Source: CAZQDP01 sp964592375 (GTDB lineage: Bacteria > Bacillota > Clostridia > RUG12999). Taken from it: a stretch of 34,796 bases of DNA. A program made the translations under genes and the position numbers. Location of the stretch: contig CAZQDP010000015.1 in NCBI GenBank assembly GCA_964592375.1, forward strand, positions 1 through 34,796, written 5' to 3'. This document shows, in pieces, positions 32,948 through 34,796 of this stretch. Each line of letters begins with the position of its first letter. Position 1 is the stretch's first letter. Below the pieces are notes generated by a model. It was given only the letters and a program-made list of their open reading frames with translations. It was not told where the DNA came from and searched no databases.

Positions 32948-34591
32948 TCACTGCATTTTATCATTGTACATTTGTTCCATTTTTTTATACCCCAGTTTTT
33001 CAAGTTCAGATATAAAACTATCCCAATCACTCATTGGTTTGTCGCCGGTTATAAACTTCATGGAGTTCTCGCTCATGAATGTGTCCAGCGTTGTCGAAAT
33101 ATTGGCAATTTCATCTTTTTCTTCTTTTGTAAAATCGATAACCGGATCGGGCATTCCTGTGGTATATCCATTTTCAAGGCCATACTTTACATTTTTTTCA
33201 ATAAATGCAGCGTATGGTTTTTCCTGAGCAATACTCAGTGGTCTGTCTACTAAATTAAAACGATAATTAGTAGGAATAACAGACATGATCCAATAGCTGC
33301 CCAGCATACCAAGATCCTGTCCGGTTGGCATTTTATCATATTCTTCCTTCGTTAATTTCCCTTGTTTGACTAATAAATCAGTGGAATAGCTCTGGCGGCC
33401 AGTGATGCGAACGCCGCTATAATATGTATCATCCTTTTCCCAATGAAGACCTTCTTGACCAAACAGTGTAGTGTTAATTCCTTCGTCTGTATAAAGCCAA
33501 TCCATGGCTTTCATGCAAGCATCCACATGCTGAGAATTTTTACTGATCGTTACAGGCCAACGAAATCCAACGTTTTGATGTCTAAAAAGAGGCTGTTTTG
33601 GAATTACGCCATCAATCTCAACTGGGAAAATGACCTTTTCCTCTCTGTCTGGATATTTATCAGGGTCATTTCCTCCGAGCATCATTCCCATGGTTACCTG
33701 CTCTAGACTCATCAGGAATTTCCCATCCGAATAACCTGCAAATAATTCTTGTTGTTCCATTGTAGCAAAACTGGGATGCATAATTTCATTTTGATACATC
33801 CAATTTAAAAAATCGATGTATTTTTTATATTGAGGATATGCAGGAGCATAAATATATTGGTTCGTACCACCCGGCAAACGATTGTCGTACATCATGGTAA
33901 TTGATGTGCCAAAAAATCGTGCCGGCATACCAACAGCATAATTCCATCCTAAACGATTAGATGCAATATACTTCTGTCCGCTCACCTTCTTGAGCGTGAG
34001 CATGGCATTTTTAAGGTCATCTAATGTCTTGATGTTATCTGCATCCATATTGCCTTTTTTGAGGATATCATTTCGAATATTCCATGTTACATCAAACCCA
34101 TCCACATCATAAACAAGTGGAAATCCATACAGCTTTTTATCCGTAGGATGATCCATAAAGCTACGAATATCCGGATATTTTTTAAGCCATTTTTGAAGCC
34201 CGGGCAGCTTGCCTTTGTCTAAATACTCATCCAAGGCGACAAAAAATTGTGATCCGTATTGTTTATAAAAGGTTGTCGCTGAATCCTGGTAGTAATTGAT
34301 CATGTCCGGAAGTTGACCGGAAGCGAACATTGCAGCAATTTTTACATTAAAAGAATCTCTTGGAGGGCTATTGATTTCAATATTGACCCCTGTTTTCTCG
34401 CCCCACTTTTTAATAATCCATGAATCGGTTGAAAAAGTGTATCCTGGGTCGGAGGGCAAAAGATAGGTAATCGTAGGAATTTCGCCGGAACCATTTTTTC
34501 CATTTTTAGCAATGTTGCAAGAGACAAGTGTAAACACCATGGTAAAAGCGATAAGGCAACCCAGTATTCTTTTCATTCTGCCAGTTTTCAT
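32948..34591 (-). CDS. Extracellular solute-binding lipoprotein of a carbohydrate-type ABC transporter
   Basis: The 547-residue protein has a lipoprotein signal peptide with lipobox LVSC (Cys25), then a type-I periplasmic-binding fold: ITYLLPSDPGYTF, KKWGEKTGVNIEI, AAMFASGQLPDMINYY, LYGFPLVYDVDGFDVTWNIRNDIL and CMKAMDWLYTDEGI. Length and pattern fit the large oligosaccharide-binding proteins of the LplA/YtcQ group. It would catch a sugar outside the membrane; matching permease genes are not in the window and may lie beyond the right edge. The ATG at 34591 follows GGAGG by 7 bases. The next gene downstream on the same strand is the secreted beta-helix protein. Confidence 0.9.
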   Translation of the reverse strand: MKTGRMKRILGCLIAFTMVFTLVSCNIAKNGKNGSGEIPTITYLLPSDPGYTFSTDSWIIKKWGEKTGVNIEINSPPRDSFNVKIAAMFASGQLPDMINYYQDSATTFYKQYGSQFFVALDEYLDKGKLPGLQKWLKKYPDIRSFMDHPTDKKLYGFPLVYDVDGFDVTWNIRNDILKKGNMDADNIKTLDDLKNAMLTLKKVSGQKYIASNRLGWNYAVGMPARFFGTSITMMYDNRLPGGTNQYIYAPAYPQYKKYIDFLNWMYQNEIMHPSFATMEQQELFAGYSDGKFLMSLEQVTMGMMLGGNDPDKYPDREEKVIFPVEIDGVIPKQPLFRHQNVGFRWPVTISKNSQHVDACMKAMDWLYTDEGINTTLFGQEGLHWEKDDTYYSGVRITGRQSYSTDLLVKQGKLTKEEYDKMPTGQDLGMLGSYWIMSVIPTNYRFNLVDRPLSIAQEKPYAAFIEKNVKYGLENGYTTGMPDPVIDFTKEEKDEIANISTTLDTFMSENSMKFITGDKPMSDWDSFISELEKLGYKKMEQMYNDKMQ

Positions 34592-34687
34592 TTTTAATCC
34601 TCCAATACTATTATTTGTTATATCCTTATTCTTCATTTTCAGATGCACACCTGTCATCATTTAGATGAATATAGAACATACCATTTC

Positions 34688-34722
34688 ATGTTAATTATAA
34701 CATACATTGGAAATCATGTCTA
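34688..34722 (-). promoter_or_regulatory. Promoter of the solute-binding protein gene with a dyad over the -10
   Basis: On the minus strand TAGACA (34722-34717) and TATAAT (34699-34694) are 17 bases apart, with a TG before the -10. The inverted repeat ATGTTA-N4-TAACAT (34688-34703) covers the -10, a good place for repressor binding. The leader is about 97 bases. Confidence 0.65.
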
Positions 34723-34796
34723 CAATAAATTTATAATCTGCATGTGGACAAATTATTCATATATTTTTAAAAAAGCAGAAGTACGAAAAGGAAAAA

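Noticed and set aside
1..34796. Mobile elements, CRISPR arrays, tRNA or rRNA genes
   Set aside because: No transposase or integrase motif, no regular repeat-spacer array and no cloverleaf or rRNA segment was recognised on either strand.

Overview
The window looks like chromosomal DNA from a spore-forming, low-GC Gram-positive anaerobe of the class Clostridia (Bacillota). Reasons: a SipL-like SPOCS/LysM spore-coat protein behind a plausible sigma-E promoter, a GlgC/GlgD glycogen pair, small clostridial families (DUF1292, DUF6514-like), G5/LysM/M23 envelope proteins, strong AGGAGG-type ribosome sites and many near-consensus TTGACA-17-TATAAT promoters. The species cannot be named from this sequence. 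No rRNA, tRNA, insertion sequence, CRISPR array or phage gene was seen.

Layout. 1-2947 (+): the end of an unknown gene, a divergent Lgt-like membrane protein, a DUF2157 membrane protein and a GDYXXLXY-domain protein, tightly packed. 2971-6052 (+): its own promoter, then a HisD-like dehydrogenase, an IGPD (HisB)-like protein and a HAD phosphatase-like protein. All three resemble histidine enzymes, but key residues differ and no other his gene is present; this is the best candidate here for an undescribed pathway. 6033-10322 (-): a URO-D family protein with a palindrome at its promoter, a membrane-anchored LysM/G5/M23 endopeptidase, and citrate synthase. 10600-15643 (-): SipL-like protein, a 6S-like RNA with its own promoter and terminator, DUF1292 protein, RuvX, and a glycosyltransferase fused to a CsaB-type pyruvyl transferase.

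15709-20409: a small two-helix membrane protein (-), a DUF6514-like protein (+), and a minus-strand alpha/beta-hydrolase, MurF-like, Ddl operon that would make D-Ala-D-Ala and attach it to the peptidoglycan precursor. 20447-26269 (+): a complete glycogen synthesis operon glgB-glgC-glgD-glgA behind a perfect consensus promoter. 26266-34796: a carbohydrate-type accessory region with a second URO-D protein divergent from an AraC regulator, a 1407-residue secreted parallel beta-helix protein, and a 547-residue solute-binding lipoprotein of an ABC importer.

Coding starts were often moved inward from the longest reading frame to the ATG with the best ribosome site; each case is stated. Family names rest on motif recognition by eye, without database searches.
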